Assembly (NCBI GenBank): GCA_033980235.1
Contig: CM067068.1
Location: 35,441,546-35,505,545 of the forward strand
DNA from: Diadema setosum
Taxonomy: Eukaryota > Echinodermata > Echinoidea > Diadematoida > Diadematidae
Direction of reading: 5' to 3'
Length of the DNA stretch: 64,000 nucleotides
The position numbers and the translations under genes are program-made. Each line of letters opens with the position of its first letter. The stretch's first letter is position 1. The notes under the pieces are model-generated. The model was not told the DNA's origin. It worked only from the letters and a program-made list of their open reading frames with translations, and searched no databases. Below are positions 1 through 12,000 of this stretch, piece after piece.

Positions 1-232
1 TACAAATGTGTAGAACACAGTTCTGTTCAAATCCAGATGACTACACAAAACACATAAATGCCTCGATCCTCCCCATTCCAATGTATCACTGTTCCAACAG
101 TAAATACGCTCTACTTTTTTTTTTCTTTTTGAAGGAGAGATTTTGTTTCATTATCAAGGAACTGTACTGCTACAAAGTATTTCTCACAGACAATCCATAC
201 CCTCATATGTTTTTTTTTTTTTGCTGACTCAC

Positions 233-312
233 ATTCCAATTTGTGGATGTTGTCTAATCTGCATCTCATCGGTGTGTGGGTTCAGCAAATCTGTCATTTG
301 CTCATCCATGAT
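233..312 (-). CDS. Kinesin exon ([12 protein letters not shown])
   Basis: 80 bp, acceptor ttccacag and donor gtgagt, ending two bases into a codon. It encodes [20 protein letters not shown] then QHPQIG, matching the EIYNExxxDLL and LxIREDPxxG segments of kinesins. The following exon lies left of position 1. Confidence 0.85.
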
Positions 313-3300
313 CTGTGGAAAAAAAGACAATATTGTGATAGCATTACCACTGTACAAATGACATTTCATCTGTCACCAGTAAATGTAACAGCACATTCCT
401 TGCAGAATCAAGAAAGTAGCCTATCGGTATACAAGATGTTTACACTGCAAAGTGCTGTGTACATACGTGTACAACAAGAGATGGGTACATTTAAACATTA
501 CAATTAATCAGAGGGATATAATATTGACAAAATAATGAGACGGGCAAAAAGTCTAGTTCCTGATGGTATAGCAAAATTTCACAGAAAGCATGCTGGTGTA
601 AATTACATGCACAGCTATCAAAGGAAACAAATGGCAGGATTATGATTTTGTGGTATTATCAATCCCAAATGCTGGTGTTCTTACCCTTCTTTTCAAGTAA
701 AAACAAAATCCAATAACATTACAATTCTTACCTCAAGAAAGGAAACTGTGATGAGGAATTGCTTCTTTGATTCTTTGATCTGTTTGAAAAGACTCCTGTT
801 AATCTGTAGAAAAAAAAACAACAACATCCATCCAGATTTCATAATACAATATCACAAGAGTCTTGTACACAACTGAACATTTCCTGCAAAGCCTGTATCT
901 ACTGCAGTAACAATTCCAATACCCATAACTTACTGACAAATCTTAAAACTCTATTGCTGCCAGAGTACTTGTGATACTTATCGGATGCATTTGTTGTGCT
1001 CTGTGAGCTGTGGTGTGAAACACTCAGAGTAGATGAAAGGTAAACCAGTGATGGTGTCTCATGAATGGCCAGTAAAGACTTTGTTGTATTCATAGTCCCA
1101 TGTGGTTTGCAAACATGTCAGGAAAAGACTAATGTGATATTCTGTGCTCAATGTTGTTTTGGACAAGGGACCCATGACTTTGGTCAAATGAATAGAAACA
1201 TATGATTTTGTAAGACATAAACAGATTACCAGTATCTTTGTTTGTTTGTTTGTTTGTTTTTACTCCATGTACATGTGGTCTACTGAAATGTGAAGCTAGA
1301 CATTATAGAGCACAAAATGAGAGTAAGGTCATCAACCAAGAACCAAAACAGACTTCAATGGTTCTCATACCATGGGAACAAGTCCAGGATCCTCATTTGG
1401 TCCCGACATAAGATGAGTCTTCCCACTGTTGGTTGGTCCAAAGGCAATGATGGTTGCATTGTAGCCCTCAAGGGCCCTCTTCAGCAGGGGCTCACACTGC
1501 TCCTTGTAGACCAGGCTCTGCAGGGCAAAGGTCAAAGTCATCAAATTTACATTGCATAACATCACCACAGAAAATATGTTGTACAAAGGCATGAACATGC
1601 ATTATCTACAAAATGTATCTGTACAAAGGACTTATTTCATGAATCTTCTGATAATTAGACAATTAATGACTTCTGAAAAAAAAAAAAACTGTTTTATTAT
1701 AATGTCCCTTTGACAGTAGCAATGTGATACCCTACAATTATACATGACACATATTGGTATACAATTTCCAACACTGGATAATTGCTCACATCTGTACGCA
1801 ATGCGTATGTCACCTCAGTCAATGAATAATCTTATACATGAACATGCTATTCCTGCCATCCCACTACAACTGGAAAAAAACAAATGGTCCAGAAAAGGTA
1901 GGCAATGGGGTTAAGGTGCGGGAACAAAAAACAAAAAAAAACTAGATATATCGCTACGGCGACTGATATGCCTCCGCCATCATGCATGGTTCTCCTAATA
2001 GGTCTATAGTACAATGTCTTGACAATGTGTGATGACAGTTTCACACAATTGGCAAAATATTAAAATGACAGGTTTGCCACAAATGTGCTGAATGTTCACT
2101 TTCCTAGAACTAGGTTCAATTGGATGAATTATTCAAATGTCAGAGTGCAGGTATTTGGGGAACTAATGATTTCTACTTGACTTTTGACCCTTTTATAAGT
2201 TTATGCTTTGAGTAATTTTCAAGGTATTGAGAAAAAGTATAATTTCAGTATCAAATGGGAAAATAGCATTATCTAAACCTGGTCTTTGACCGTTGACCTC
2301 ACAGTTCCACAGAGAATCACTGTTAGGTAGAACATGCATAAATATGTAAGTTTCATGATGATACCTTGAGTTACTTTCGAGATATGGAGGAAAAAGTGCA
2401 ATTTAGCACTTTCACTTGACCTTTGACCTTTGACCTTTTGGCAAGAAACTTCCCAAAAAATGTATATTGGGTAATACATGCCATACATCCAGTTAAAAAA
2501 AAAAAAAAAAAAAACCTTCAGGCATATTGCATTTTAAGGAAAGTAGTGATATTTTGAGGAGTTGACCTTGACCTTTGACCCCCCTGACCTTTGACCCATG
2601 ACCCCCAACTTCCCTAGATAATCACTGCCCATCGGTACAAGCATATATACTAAGTTCTATGAAGATACCTTGAACCATCTGCGAGATATGGAGAAATATG
2701 TGGAATTTCAATTTTTTTTTTCACAAAATAACCTGTGACCTTTGACCTTTGACCCTGTGACCCTAAAATCCACACAAAGTATTATCCCCCAAGGATATAC
2801 CCTCATACCAAGTTTGATGTAAAACCCCCACACGGTTCTTGAGATATCGACAAAAACAAAACGGGACGGACGGACGTACGGACGGACGTACGGACGGACG
2901 TACGGACGTACGGACGTACGGACGGACGGACGGACGGACGGACGGACGGACGGACGACCCGAAAACATAATGCCTCCGGCCACTTCGTTGCGGAGGCATA
3001 AAAAGAAAAAAAAAAGAAAAAAAAAGAAAGGAACTGGCTCTAGATTTTAATGTGTAGTCCATCCTGGAGACTATATTGTGTTTTGATGTATCTGATGTAT
3101 ACAGTATACTTTTTTATGTGTCAGAAAAGCCCCTAATCTGAGCACAAATGTGTACAATGTACAGGATATTAAACAGAAAAAAAAGAAAGAAATGAAGACA
3201 TAAATTAGTACCAAAACATCGGATTGTAGTTTGTAGACTACACACGAGCATTTATCTCAACACAACAATTTTATTTGTAAAGAAATTCCTGCTGAAATAG

Positions 3301-4275
3301 CCTATAGAGAGGACAATAAACACAACGTGATAAGGCACTTACAGTCCTTGTGTCCCAGAAATAGCTGGCATCAAATGCAAACACAGCTTCCTGAAATCAG
3401 AGTGTAAGTGATAAAGCACAATTGAAAATACGACCATTTTGTGATCAACTTCACCTAACAAAAAACTACCTAAACATAAGAATTCTGACAAGTACAAATT
3501 TCTGTGCACTTCTACAATAAGTGCAAAATGCATTCTAAAAGGAAACAGTCACACATGTAGGGCAAATAAGAGGCTGTAGCACATTTTAGTAATGCATCAT
3601 ATGATCATTTTTATTTAATGACCTAGAAAATCTAGAACGTATACTTGTGATAGTGTGAGGACATACTTTGTATTTTCAGTATGGTAATGACAGCAGCAAT
3701 AAACTAACATTTCTGCCATCATGTACTTGTATAATTGAGTTATTTTTTAATGCTGACTGAACCAAGACTGAGAGCATTAAGAATTGCAAATGTACAGTAC
3801 ACAGTACTTGTGTACAGTACTTGTGCATGTCAAAAATTACAGCCCAACAGTTCATGCATCATTATTTGTTGTGGCATATTGAAAGAATATGATTAATTTC
3901 TCGCAAGTAATGTACAAATTTCCTTATCCTGGCTGACCTGATAATCAAGAAGGTTGAATAACCACTCTGACAATACAGAGTCTTATAGGCCACATAGTGA
4001 AAGAACAGTGCGAACGAGAAGCTAAGAAAAAAAATAAAAAAATAAAAAAGGAGAGAATGATAAAACATCTATGCACACAAACACATCATGACTAATGGAT
4101 ATTCTGCATTCAAAAATACCTTGCCAGTTCCACCTTGCTGAGGGTTCTGGAGGGTAGTCTTATCCCCAGACATTTTCACAATTCTTGAAGCCCCCTTGCT
4201 TTTTTCTGTGTCTGTGAAGGGGCGACATCTTGCTACCACTTTCACTGCCACTTTCTCCACACTCTGAGACTCCGG
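233..4275 (-). CDS. Kinesin-like protein, N-terminal half of motor domain (5 exons, partial)
   Basis: A kinesin motor domain, which converts ATP hydrolysis into movement along microtubules. Five exons join in frame: 4275-4120, 3343-3390, 1371-1517, 732-803 and 233-312, all read on the minus strand. In order they give the first strand (VKVVARCRP), the FAFD segment, the P-loop region ([20 protein letters not shown]), the [14 protein letters not shown] segment and an [13 protein letters not shown] segment matching the usual EIYNEQxxDLLNP. Every junction has GT/AG sites and compatible phase. The first exon follows an acceptor (tttctcaatag) and is open without an ATG, so the initiator lies in an unseen upstream exon. 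Switch I, switch II and the neck would lie beyond position 233, outside the window. The P-loop is atypical: GPTNSGKT rather than GQTGSGKT. The family is certain; I cannot assign the subfamily. Confidence 0.9.
732..803 (-). CDS. Kinesin exon ([12 protein letters not shown]...FLITVSFLE)
   Basis: 72 bp, 24 codons, acceptor tctacag and donor gtaaga. It corresponds to the kinesin segment usually read as RALxxIFxxI...VxVSYLE. Confidence 0.85.
1371..1517 (-). CDS. Kinesin exon with P-loop (Walker A)
   Basis: 147 bp, 49 codons, phase 0. Acceptor ctgcag, donor ATG|gtatga. It encodes [20 protein letters not shown] followed by [20 protein letters not shown] and ends DPGLVPM. The Walker A pattern GxxxxGKT is intact, but the residues between the glycines (P, T, N, S) differ from the near-invariant Q, T, G, S. 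Confidence 0.9.
1940..3003 (+). mobile_element. DR1/GGACGG repeat family, copy 1 (in kinesin intron)
   Basis: A dispersed repeat bounded on the left by a short hairpin (tcgctacggcga) next to atgcctccgcc, and on the right by a hairpin (gcctccg...cggaggc) ending ataaaa. Inside are several TGACCTTTGACC tracts and a (GGACGGACGTAC)n tract at 2863-2956. Copies 2 to 4 at 27271-28292, 28632-28922 and 43615-44905 share both ends. There is no coding capacity: the PSVRPSV reading frames here are translations of the simple repeat. The transposon class is not clear from the ends. Confidence 0.75.
3343..3390 (-). CDS. Kinesin micro-exon ([16 protein letters not shown])
   Basis: 48 bp, 16 codons, between acceptor ttcag and donor gtaagt. 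It supplies the FxFD motif of the kinesin core. It is recognisable only because both neighbouring exons join it in phase 0. Confidence 0.85.
4120..4275 (-). CDS. Kinesin exon: motor beta-1 strand (VKVVARCRP)
   Basis: 156 bp, 52 codons, phase 0 at both ends. It opens after a pyrimidine-rich acceptor ending tcaatag and closes at AAG|gtattt. It encodes [20 protein letters not shown] and ends QQGGTGK. The in-frame GTG at 4260 is not a start because the frame stays open to the acceptor. Confidence 0.85.
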
Positions 4276-5500
4276 CTATTGAGAAAACAATGAAAAAAGA
4301 AAAGAAAAGAAACGTGGTTCAAGAAAAAACAACAACAACACAAACAAATCACACATACAATAAAACTCTATACTACTACACAGTACTGTACCAGGTTTGG
4401 TATGGCAAATAACATAAATTTCTTAATTAAATATAGTCAGGGTTCGAAATTGGTGATGGTCAGCTGGCCATTGGTCACCCAAAATCACGTCGGACTAGCT
4501 AAAAATCATCAAATTCGGAAGTTACAACTAGTCCGTGTGGCTAGCCAAAATATTGCTCCAGTGTCGTTCCCAGCGTATTGGCTGATAGTGTACTTTATTG
4601 CAAGACTTTAAGTATCGTTTGGTACTAGGTACGCTCTTTATATCACATGTTCAACATTGATACTGCATGTGGCAACATCATTGACATTTTGCAAGCTGCA
4701 CATCAATTTTCCCGGTGCCCGGGCGTGCCCCCCCTTATTTTTTTGTTAAAACAAAAGAAATAAAAGGAAAAAATGGGCCCACACCCCCCCCCTTAATTTA
4801 TGTAAAAGCACCTCCCCCCTTTATGGAATTCCTGGATTCGCCCCTGCTGTAAGTGGCTAACTACTGTATCAGTCTTTCATTGTTGATTGCGGATCATGAT
4901 TCATGGCTACCTGTACCTGCCTGCTGTAACATGAGCATGAAGGAGTCTGTAAATTTACTTTAAATTTTTTTTGTAAGGATAAAAACATCAGATAATAGTG
5001 ATAGTTAGAGGTCTATTCGGTATCATTGGGGGTGTGATCAGGGCTCTGATGGTTGACATCATGACTGGTTGTCGTTTGAAGTTCTCGGATTAAGAGGCAG
5101 CGCTAGGCCTCTGTTTGGGAGTTTCTGTACTCCTCTTCTTGTTTGCATACATAGAGTGTCCCTCTTCATGTTCATAGGCCAAATTTTACAATCGTTTACA
5201 TGGTGTTATTAAATTCCAGGGGGTTCACTCACGGACATGTTCAGTTTACAGATGTAGGCCCTAGATATAATGTGTACATTAAATTTAAATTAAAATTTAG
5301 TGATTTAGATCTAGAAAGCTCATCACTCATGTAGTAATAGTAGTATTGCAGGTGATGAAAACTGATTAAATTTGGTCTCAAAAACAAAAACGACCCTATT
5401 TATGATTAGCAATGGTCAAGGACTTCCGATGCTCGATGGTTACACGTGAGGAATACACAATTTACAACTGATACAAGTACAACTGACAACTTCAAGTTTC
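4276..5500. other. Region between kinesin exon and first hAT-like element; no gene seen
   Basis: Contains runs of A and C and an ORF-free AT-rich stretch. Bases 4438-4560 begin cagggttcgaaattgg, which resembles the end of hAT-type repeats, but no partner end is visible. The first exon and promoter of the kinesin gene should lie in or beyond this stretch; I cannot place them. Confidence 0.4.
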
Positions 5501-5508
5501 AGGATCAG

Positions 5509-5823
5509 GAAAGAGTTCCTTATGTCAATGTATGTCCCCCCCTAGCCCCGGAGACCGCGCCGCTATGCGCTGCACGTTGGGGCTGGTCGCAGTTAGTCCC
5601 CCCCACTACCTAAAGTTCTACCCACTAATCCCACTACCCACTGTAATCTTTATTTAGTTTATTATTATCCCCCCACTAATTTGCACAAAATAAATAAATT
5701 ACTATTCTTTTAAATAATAATATTTAATAAACTAAATAAAAGTTAGTGGGTAGTGGGGTTAGTGGGTAGAACTTAAGGTAGTGGGGGGGGGGGGGGGGGG
5801 GGACATCGAAGGAACTCTTTCCC
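5509..5823. mobile_element. hAT-like MITE with 8-bp target duplication
   Basis: Perfect 8-bp duplication AGGATCAG at 5501-5508 and 5824-5831. The termini are inverted copies (GAAAGAGTTCCTT and GGGAAAGAGTTCCTT, read inward). The interior is itself palindromic: ccactacctaaagttctacc near 5600 pairs with ggtagaacttaaggtagtgg near 5770. An 8-bp TSD points to the hAT superfamily. Non-coding. Confidence 0.65.
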
Positions 5824-6292
5824 AGGATCAGATAATCATGATAATTTTGCACCATGTACAAATGTACCATGCCATTAAATCATGCCATGCAATGTCAATG
5901 ATGTATTACATTGTGTAAATGTGTACACGACTCTGTAGTCTCATACGCACTGCCACTGGCACTGGCACTGCCACTGCGCACTGGGGCACTGGGCCCAGAA
6001 AACGTTAGTAATTATTAGGTTCTAATAAGTGCAGCTTATATTTACCATTTTTGTTTCCGGGTACTGCTAAAAACCGTCGTGATGTAACGATCGACTAGGT
6101 TCTAGCTTATGATTATTTTGTCAACATTTGACGAGCGGCGTCTTTCGGATTCACTCAGTGGTGCAGACCATCCTCTTTCCTGACCACAATTAACTTGGCT
6201 CATAGTACGGTACGTACTTGTAAGTTGTAGGTACATTCAGTGCAGTGCATTGTAGTACACAAGACCCACAAGATAGATGTATACTGTATATA

Positions 6293-8663
6293 CAGTTAAA
6301 CTCGCATAAGTCGATCTTCACGGGACTGAGCAAAACACATCGACTTAGGCGAGTTTCGACTTGTACGTAAGTCGAAAAAAATCGACTTAAAGTTACACCA
6401 CACGTACATGTATAATGTACATGTATGTTGTCTACTCTGGAGCCGAGAGCTGGAGCGGGGTGCCCGATATTTGCCCTTCAGCAAGACATTTTATCCACAT
6501 TGATGCAGGCCAGGGCTCCACACTAACTTTTATTTTGGTGGCCCCAAAATGATTGATTTTTATTTTTTGGTGGCCCGAACAAAAAAAAAAACAACAAAAA
6601 AAAAACAAGCAAAACTAAATCGGTCCTACGTTCGGTCCGAAAGTTACCGTTATTTATTTCTGATTGTAGAAGCAATCATCCACCATTTACAAGTATTTTA
6701 ACACCTTCCGGAGCCGAATGTTGCCGTTAATCATTTTCAAATATAAAAACAAGCAACCGACATTCATTCTAGGATCTTACGGAGCTGAATATCATCCTTA
6801 TTCATTTCCGAACGTGAAAGCAAACAACCGCTTTTTATTTCATCATCTAAATGAGCCGATTGATACCGTTAATCATTTCCAAATGTAAAAAAAAAAAACA
6901 ATCTGTTACTTATTTGAGCATCGTACGGAGCAGAATATTACCGTTATTCGATCTCCAAATTCAAAAGCAAACACCCGACATTTATTTTATGATCGTAAGG
7001 AGCCGAATGTTACTGCTGTCCACTTCCGAAAGTGAAATGAATCATCGGACATTTATTTTGGCATCTTCAGGAGTCGAACGTTACATGCTATTTACTTTCG
7101 AACGTAAAAGCGAACTTTCGGCAATTATTTCATCATCGTACTGAGTTGAATACTATAGTTATTCATTTCCGAACGCCAAAGCAAACATTCAACATTTATT
7201 TTAGCATCTTCCGGAGCTGAATGTTATTGCTATTTACTTTCGAACATAAAAGCAAACATAAGACATTCATTTTATCATCGGACGGAGTTGAATACTATTG
7301 TTATTCATTTCCGAACGTTAAAGCAAATATCAAACATTAACTTTACCATCAAACGCAGCTAAATGTTACTGTTATTCATTTCGAAATTTAAAAGCAAACA
7401 TCCGACAGTTATTTAGCATCGTATGGAGAAGAATATTACTGCTATTCACTTCCGAACGTAAAAACAATCATCTGACATTCATTGTAGCATCTTCTGGAGC
7501 CGAATGTTATTGCTATTTACTTTCGAAAGTAAAAGCAAACACCCGACATTTATCTCATCGTCGTACGAAGTTGATTATTATTGTTATTCATTTCCGAACG
7601 TCAAAGGGATAATTCGACATTTACTTTAGCATCTTCCGGAGCTGAATGTTAATGTTATTTACTTTCGAACGTAAAAGTAAACATCCGACATTTATTTCAT
7701 CATCGTACGAAGTTGATTATTATTGTTATTCATTTCCGAACGTCAAAGGGATAATTCGACATTTACTTTAGCATCTTCCGGAGCTGAATGTAATTGTTAT
7801 TTACTTTCGAACGTAAAAGTAAACATCCGGCATTTATTTTATCACCGTATGGAGTTGAATATCATTATTTTTCATATCCGAACGTCAAAGCAAACATTCG
7901 ACATTTATTTCAGCATCTTCCGGATACTTTTTTTTATCCTTATTCATTTCCGAACGCAAAATCAAATCCCTGACATTCCAAAAGTATAAGCAAACATCCG
8001 ACATTTATTTTAGTATTATACGGAATCGAATATTACCGTTATTCATTTCCAAAATTTATCCAGCATCTTATGGAACCGATTGTTACCGCTTTATTTCCAA
8101 AACTGAAGGCAAACACTCCGCTAAATATAAGGCATAGATCGCTACACTCGGCAGGGGCTATACGTCGTCCTTTCACCAGGTCTCGTTACAAAACCAAAAT
8201 CTCGCGTGAGTTCTTGCGTTACCTATCGTTAATGTTAACGAAACATCGTTAATTTGCGTTAGGGATCCTTACTCATCGTTGCTACAAACGTTAATTTTCC
8301 CGATCGTTAGTTTGCGTGACTAACGATTCAGGTGAAACCGCTTGCGTTAATGAAACGTTAATCATGTTTTACGCAGTTTCTTTTGGTATATACTGTATGT
8401 AAACAAAAACTGGCGTCTCGTGATTTTGACAGTGATTTATTACACAATAAAATCTTATTCGACTTAGGCACAGTGAATTCAATGGTTTTTCCGTGAAAGT
8501 GTTCTTGGAATTTCATCGACTTAAGCGAGTATTCGACTTAAAAAATTCGACTTATGAGTGAATTAATACACGTAAGTCAATGGGGAAAAATCGGGACTTT
8601 TTAAAATTATCGACTTGCGCGATTATTCGACATATGCGATGTCGACTTATGCGAGTTTAACTG
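6293..8663. mobile_element. Non-autonomous pogo/Tigger-like DNA transposon
   Basis: The terminal inverted repeats CAGTTAAACTCGCATAAGTC (6293-6312) and its near-perfect reverse complement ending at 8663 are flanked by TA on both sides, as for Tc1/mariner/pogo insertions. Subterminal regions at both ends are rich in the motif tcgactta. The interior holds a fragment of the Harbinger-like MITE (6508-6580) and a satellite array. No transposase is visible, so the element depended on a helper in trans. Confidence 0.75.
6635..8075 (+). repeat. About 72-bp satellite array inside the Tigger-like element
   Basis: About 20 diverged units, each containing variants of cggagccgaatgtt, attcatttccgaacgt and aaagcaaacatccgacattt. 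The spacing between successive gag(c/t)(c/t)gaat motifs is about 70-75 bp. Two unit types tend to alternate (agcatcttccggagctg and catcgtacggagttg). Around 7554-7800 a roughly 145-bp dimer is repeated almost exactly, which indicates higher-order amplification. Confidence 0.8.
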
Positions 8664-8665
8664 TA

Positions 8666-9029
8666 GTTTACACTGAACCTGGCAACTTTGACGTCATGAA
8701 CACTACAACAATTCATCACACCAGCTACAATTGTATGAAAGTCATAAGCATCAAAAATCCTTTTAAGACCTTATATATTCAATTTTTGGAAAAAAAACAC
8801 TATATAAATTTTATTGTATAATTATTTTCAACTTTTCTTTTTGGAAAAAATTGCATTTTGGAATATTTTAGCACAAGAATTGTTTTGTACTTTATATTGG
8901 CACCTCCATTCGCCGACGAGCGCTTTTGACGATCGAGGAACTGCTTTAAATGCCAATTTTCCTTAAGTTGGAAATAATGTATTTGATTTTATACCTGTAG
9001 CGTACACTGATTTGACTACAAGCAGTACG
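8666..9029 (+). promoter_or_regulatory. Presumed PLRG1 promoter and 5' UTR
   Basis: The 364 bp between the transposon end and the PLRG1 start codon must contain the core promoter unless a non-coding exon lies further upstream. No TATA box is evident close to the ATG. The transcription start cannot be fixed from sequence alone. Confidence 0.35.
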
Positions 9030-9035
9030 ATGGAG
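9030..9035 (+). CDS. PLRG1: PLRG1 exon 1 (Met-Glu only)
   Basis: The coding part is ATGGAG followed by donor gtaagt. Joined to exon 2 it reads [12 protein letters not shown], against MVEEVQKHSVHTL in human. Confidence 0.85.
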
Positions 9036-12000
9036 GTAAGTTTTTGCAAACCTTAGCTGAAATGTCCAGCAGAACTGTCAAGCATTTTGTAACGTGCACG
9101 CTTGTTTAGTCCCGATAATTCATTTTCATGTGGCGTGTCCCGCGCACGTTGTCTATGGGACATATAGACTCGTCTACAGGATCTCATCTAGCATCTAATC
9201 TCCCTCTCATCTGCAATAAAAATGTGCCATGCTGATGCCTCTTGTACTTTTGAAAATTTGATTTAGGTATCACCTAATGCCATCCTGGCCATAGGTATTC
9301 AGAAATATTAAACTTCACCTAAATGCAAATTTCAGTTGGTTCCTTTGATTTCTTTTTTTTTTTTTTTTTTTTTAAATCTTGGTAAAAAAGGGAAAAGATG
9401 AATCTATGTTAGATCTACATTGTAAACTTTACCTGTAGAAACTTCTATTCCACTTCGAGATCCAGAGCAAAGTGCAAGGAGGTCATGTGATCATGTGATA
9501 ATTCATCCATTACAAAACAAAAGGTACGAAATACAATTTGCAAATATCATGACCTGCCGAGTTACAAGTGTACTCTGGACAACTAATGTTACTATCCATA
9601 TCATTACTAACCATTATGCTTTTGGGGGTCTAGCCGAAGGGTCATTAAAGAAACTTAAAAAAAAAAAAAAACTATTGCAGTGTAGGTGAACAATTTTGTC
9701 ATGATCAGATAATGCTTTCAATTGAATCATGGAAAGTAATTTAATTTAGTGTACAAATTGTAATTCAAAATAATTGGATGGGACACTTTGTAGGAACTTA
9801 CACACTTCCATAAAATTTTTGTCTTTAATATGACAGTGATTTTTTTTTTTTTTTTTTTTTTAATGTTACAACCCACTGATCCTTAAGTTGTACCATCCAT
9901 GGCGTTTGATGTGAAATGAATAAATGACTAATAGTAGTATTTACAGTATATAGTACAGAGTGCAGTGCTCGAGCTGTAGTAAAAGTAAATGTGTAAATTT
10001 GCTTAAATGTAATGTTACTATCAAACTCAAACTGTGGAATTGCCCATACTGATAGGCACCGATAGGGTTAGCTGTTCCCCCAAAAGACACAAAAAGGTAA
10101 TGAAAAAAAAAAGAGAGAAGAAAACCTGAATATCATGCTGAAACTAAACAGGGTATGAATGGACAAGAAATTGCCTGTGAGTGTGACATAATCTTTATGA
10201 GCTTTGCCAAACTTGTACATGTACATGTACAGACTTTAGCAAGCGCAGCACAGCCATTACCACTCTAGGGATGATGAAAATGGTTTGCCTTATTTTTTTT
10301 TTTCTGTGCGACAGTTTTCTGTTGTATTTTTTTTTTTCTGTTGGAAGTACAACTTGTAATACAACTGGCTTAGTACAGTGTACATACAGTTGTAGTGTAC
10401 CGGGTAGATGTTCTGTGACTGCATGATACTGTACATGTACAGGTTTATGTACATTCTGTTTAATGCTGAATTTAGAATAAAAATGATACATTTTGTATTC
10501 CGCACGAGTTAGTACAATCATGTACTATTTAAAGTTGAAAGTAAATTTTGTGTCATGTCCTAAATAGATTTATAATAAAGGCTGGGTAGGATGAAGTTAG
10601 AAAAAGAGAATGCAATCTAAACTTTATATTTATTCTTTTTACCCAAATCAATCATAATATGAGAATAATATTATGGAACAGTCAAGTTTCCCATGTTTCC
10701 ACATTAGTAATTAGTACTTGTAGTCATATCTACTATACTTTGTCATAATGCTTCCCTGTATAAAATTCTGTTATTTTGTAAGCACTCTTAGTCTTAGGAA
10801 TGGGCATAAAAGTATTAATTGTCTTGTCTGATACTCAAATTGGCAGACAGGATAATATCAAAATCACCTTATACATGTACATGTCTCAGATTATCAATCT
10901 GCAAATACTGAACAAAAAGGAACTCCTTGTAGTAATTTTTTCCTAGTTGACAGGAAATCAGTATAAAAGAATAAGATATTTAGAGCGCTGGAAAAAGAAA
11001 TGACTCATTACTACCATGTTTGGGAAGAGCCTTTCCGTCCAATATGGTGACAAAACAAACAAAATTAATTAATTAGACTCTTGTATTATTTTATTCTTTG
11101 AATGAATATTTTTCTTTGTTTGTACCACTGGTACTGTACATGGTTGTAGAGTATTTTATTGATGAATTTATTTTATATTTTTGTGTGTACCACTGGTAGA
11201 AAGCCTATTTACGCTGTACAGTCTTATTTTTGGGCAAAAGAATATTCGACTCAATTTGATTCAATCACATGTATTTGTACAACATTAACTCTGGGCTGTG
11301 AACTTTGACCCATCCAGGAGGTGAGCAAACACTCGGTGCATACTCTGGTCTTCAGATCACTCAAGAGGTCGCATGACATCTTTATGGCTGACAACATTCA
11401 GCCCCCAGCAAGAGATGATGCAAGGTAATTAATTACCTCAGCCAAGGGAGGAGGTTACATAAGTATGTTTTCATTACAGTTGGTTTGTTTGTCTGTGTGC
11501 AAAATACAAAATGTTGTACATGGATTTGGATGAAACTTACAGGGAAGGTTGATAATGACACAAGTAACAAATGATTAAATTTTGGAAGTGATCCAAGAGT
11601 TTTTATGGATTTTATGAAGGATTTTCATCATTGTGGCTTGTAGGGTCAATGAACTTTGGAGTTTAAGCTGCATATTTTTGAGGTTTTGTACGCGTACTAG
11701 AGTGCGTGCTGTAGTTTCTGGTCCAGGGCGAGGCGTGCTGCGCAGCTGGCATTAGTGACATAACAGTTTAAGGTTTCTATACTGAGAAATCGGGCGATTT
11801 CCTGGAAAGGTATGAAAGTTATTGGTTCTTAAGTTGGCACCATGTGTGCCTCTGTATTAAAAATGGCAACTGGTTGGAACGCTCCCTGAGGAGTGGAAAA
11901 TGCATTTATATGTACTGCAATGGTACATGATTGAAAATGAATCCGAATACAGGGGCAATAATTAAAATCTTCTAAAGCCCATTGGTGTAACCTCACCTGT

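Noticed and set aside
2708..3062. Overlapping minus-strand frames reading [11 protein letters not shown]
   Set aside because: Direct translation of the GGACGG/GGACGTAC simple repeat in all frames; part of a non-coding dispersed repeat. The equivalent frames at 27201-27579 are rejected for the same reason.
4069..4260. Treating GTG at 4260 as the kinesin start codon
   Set aside because: The frame continues upstream to a good splice acceptor at 4276-4277, and animal nuclear genes do not normally start at GTG. The segment 4069-4119 after the donor is intron.
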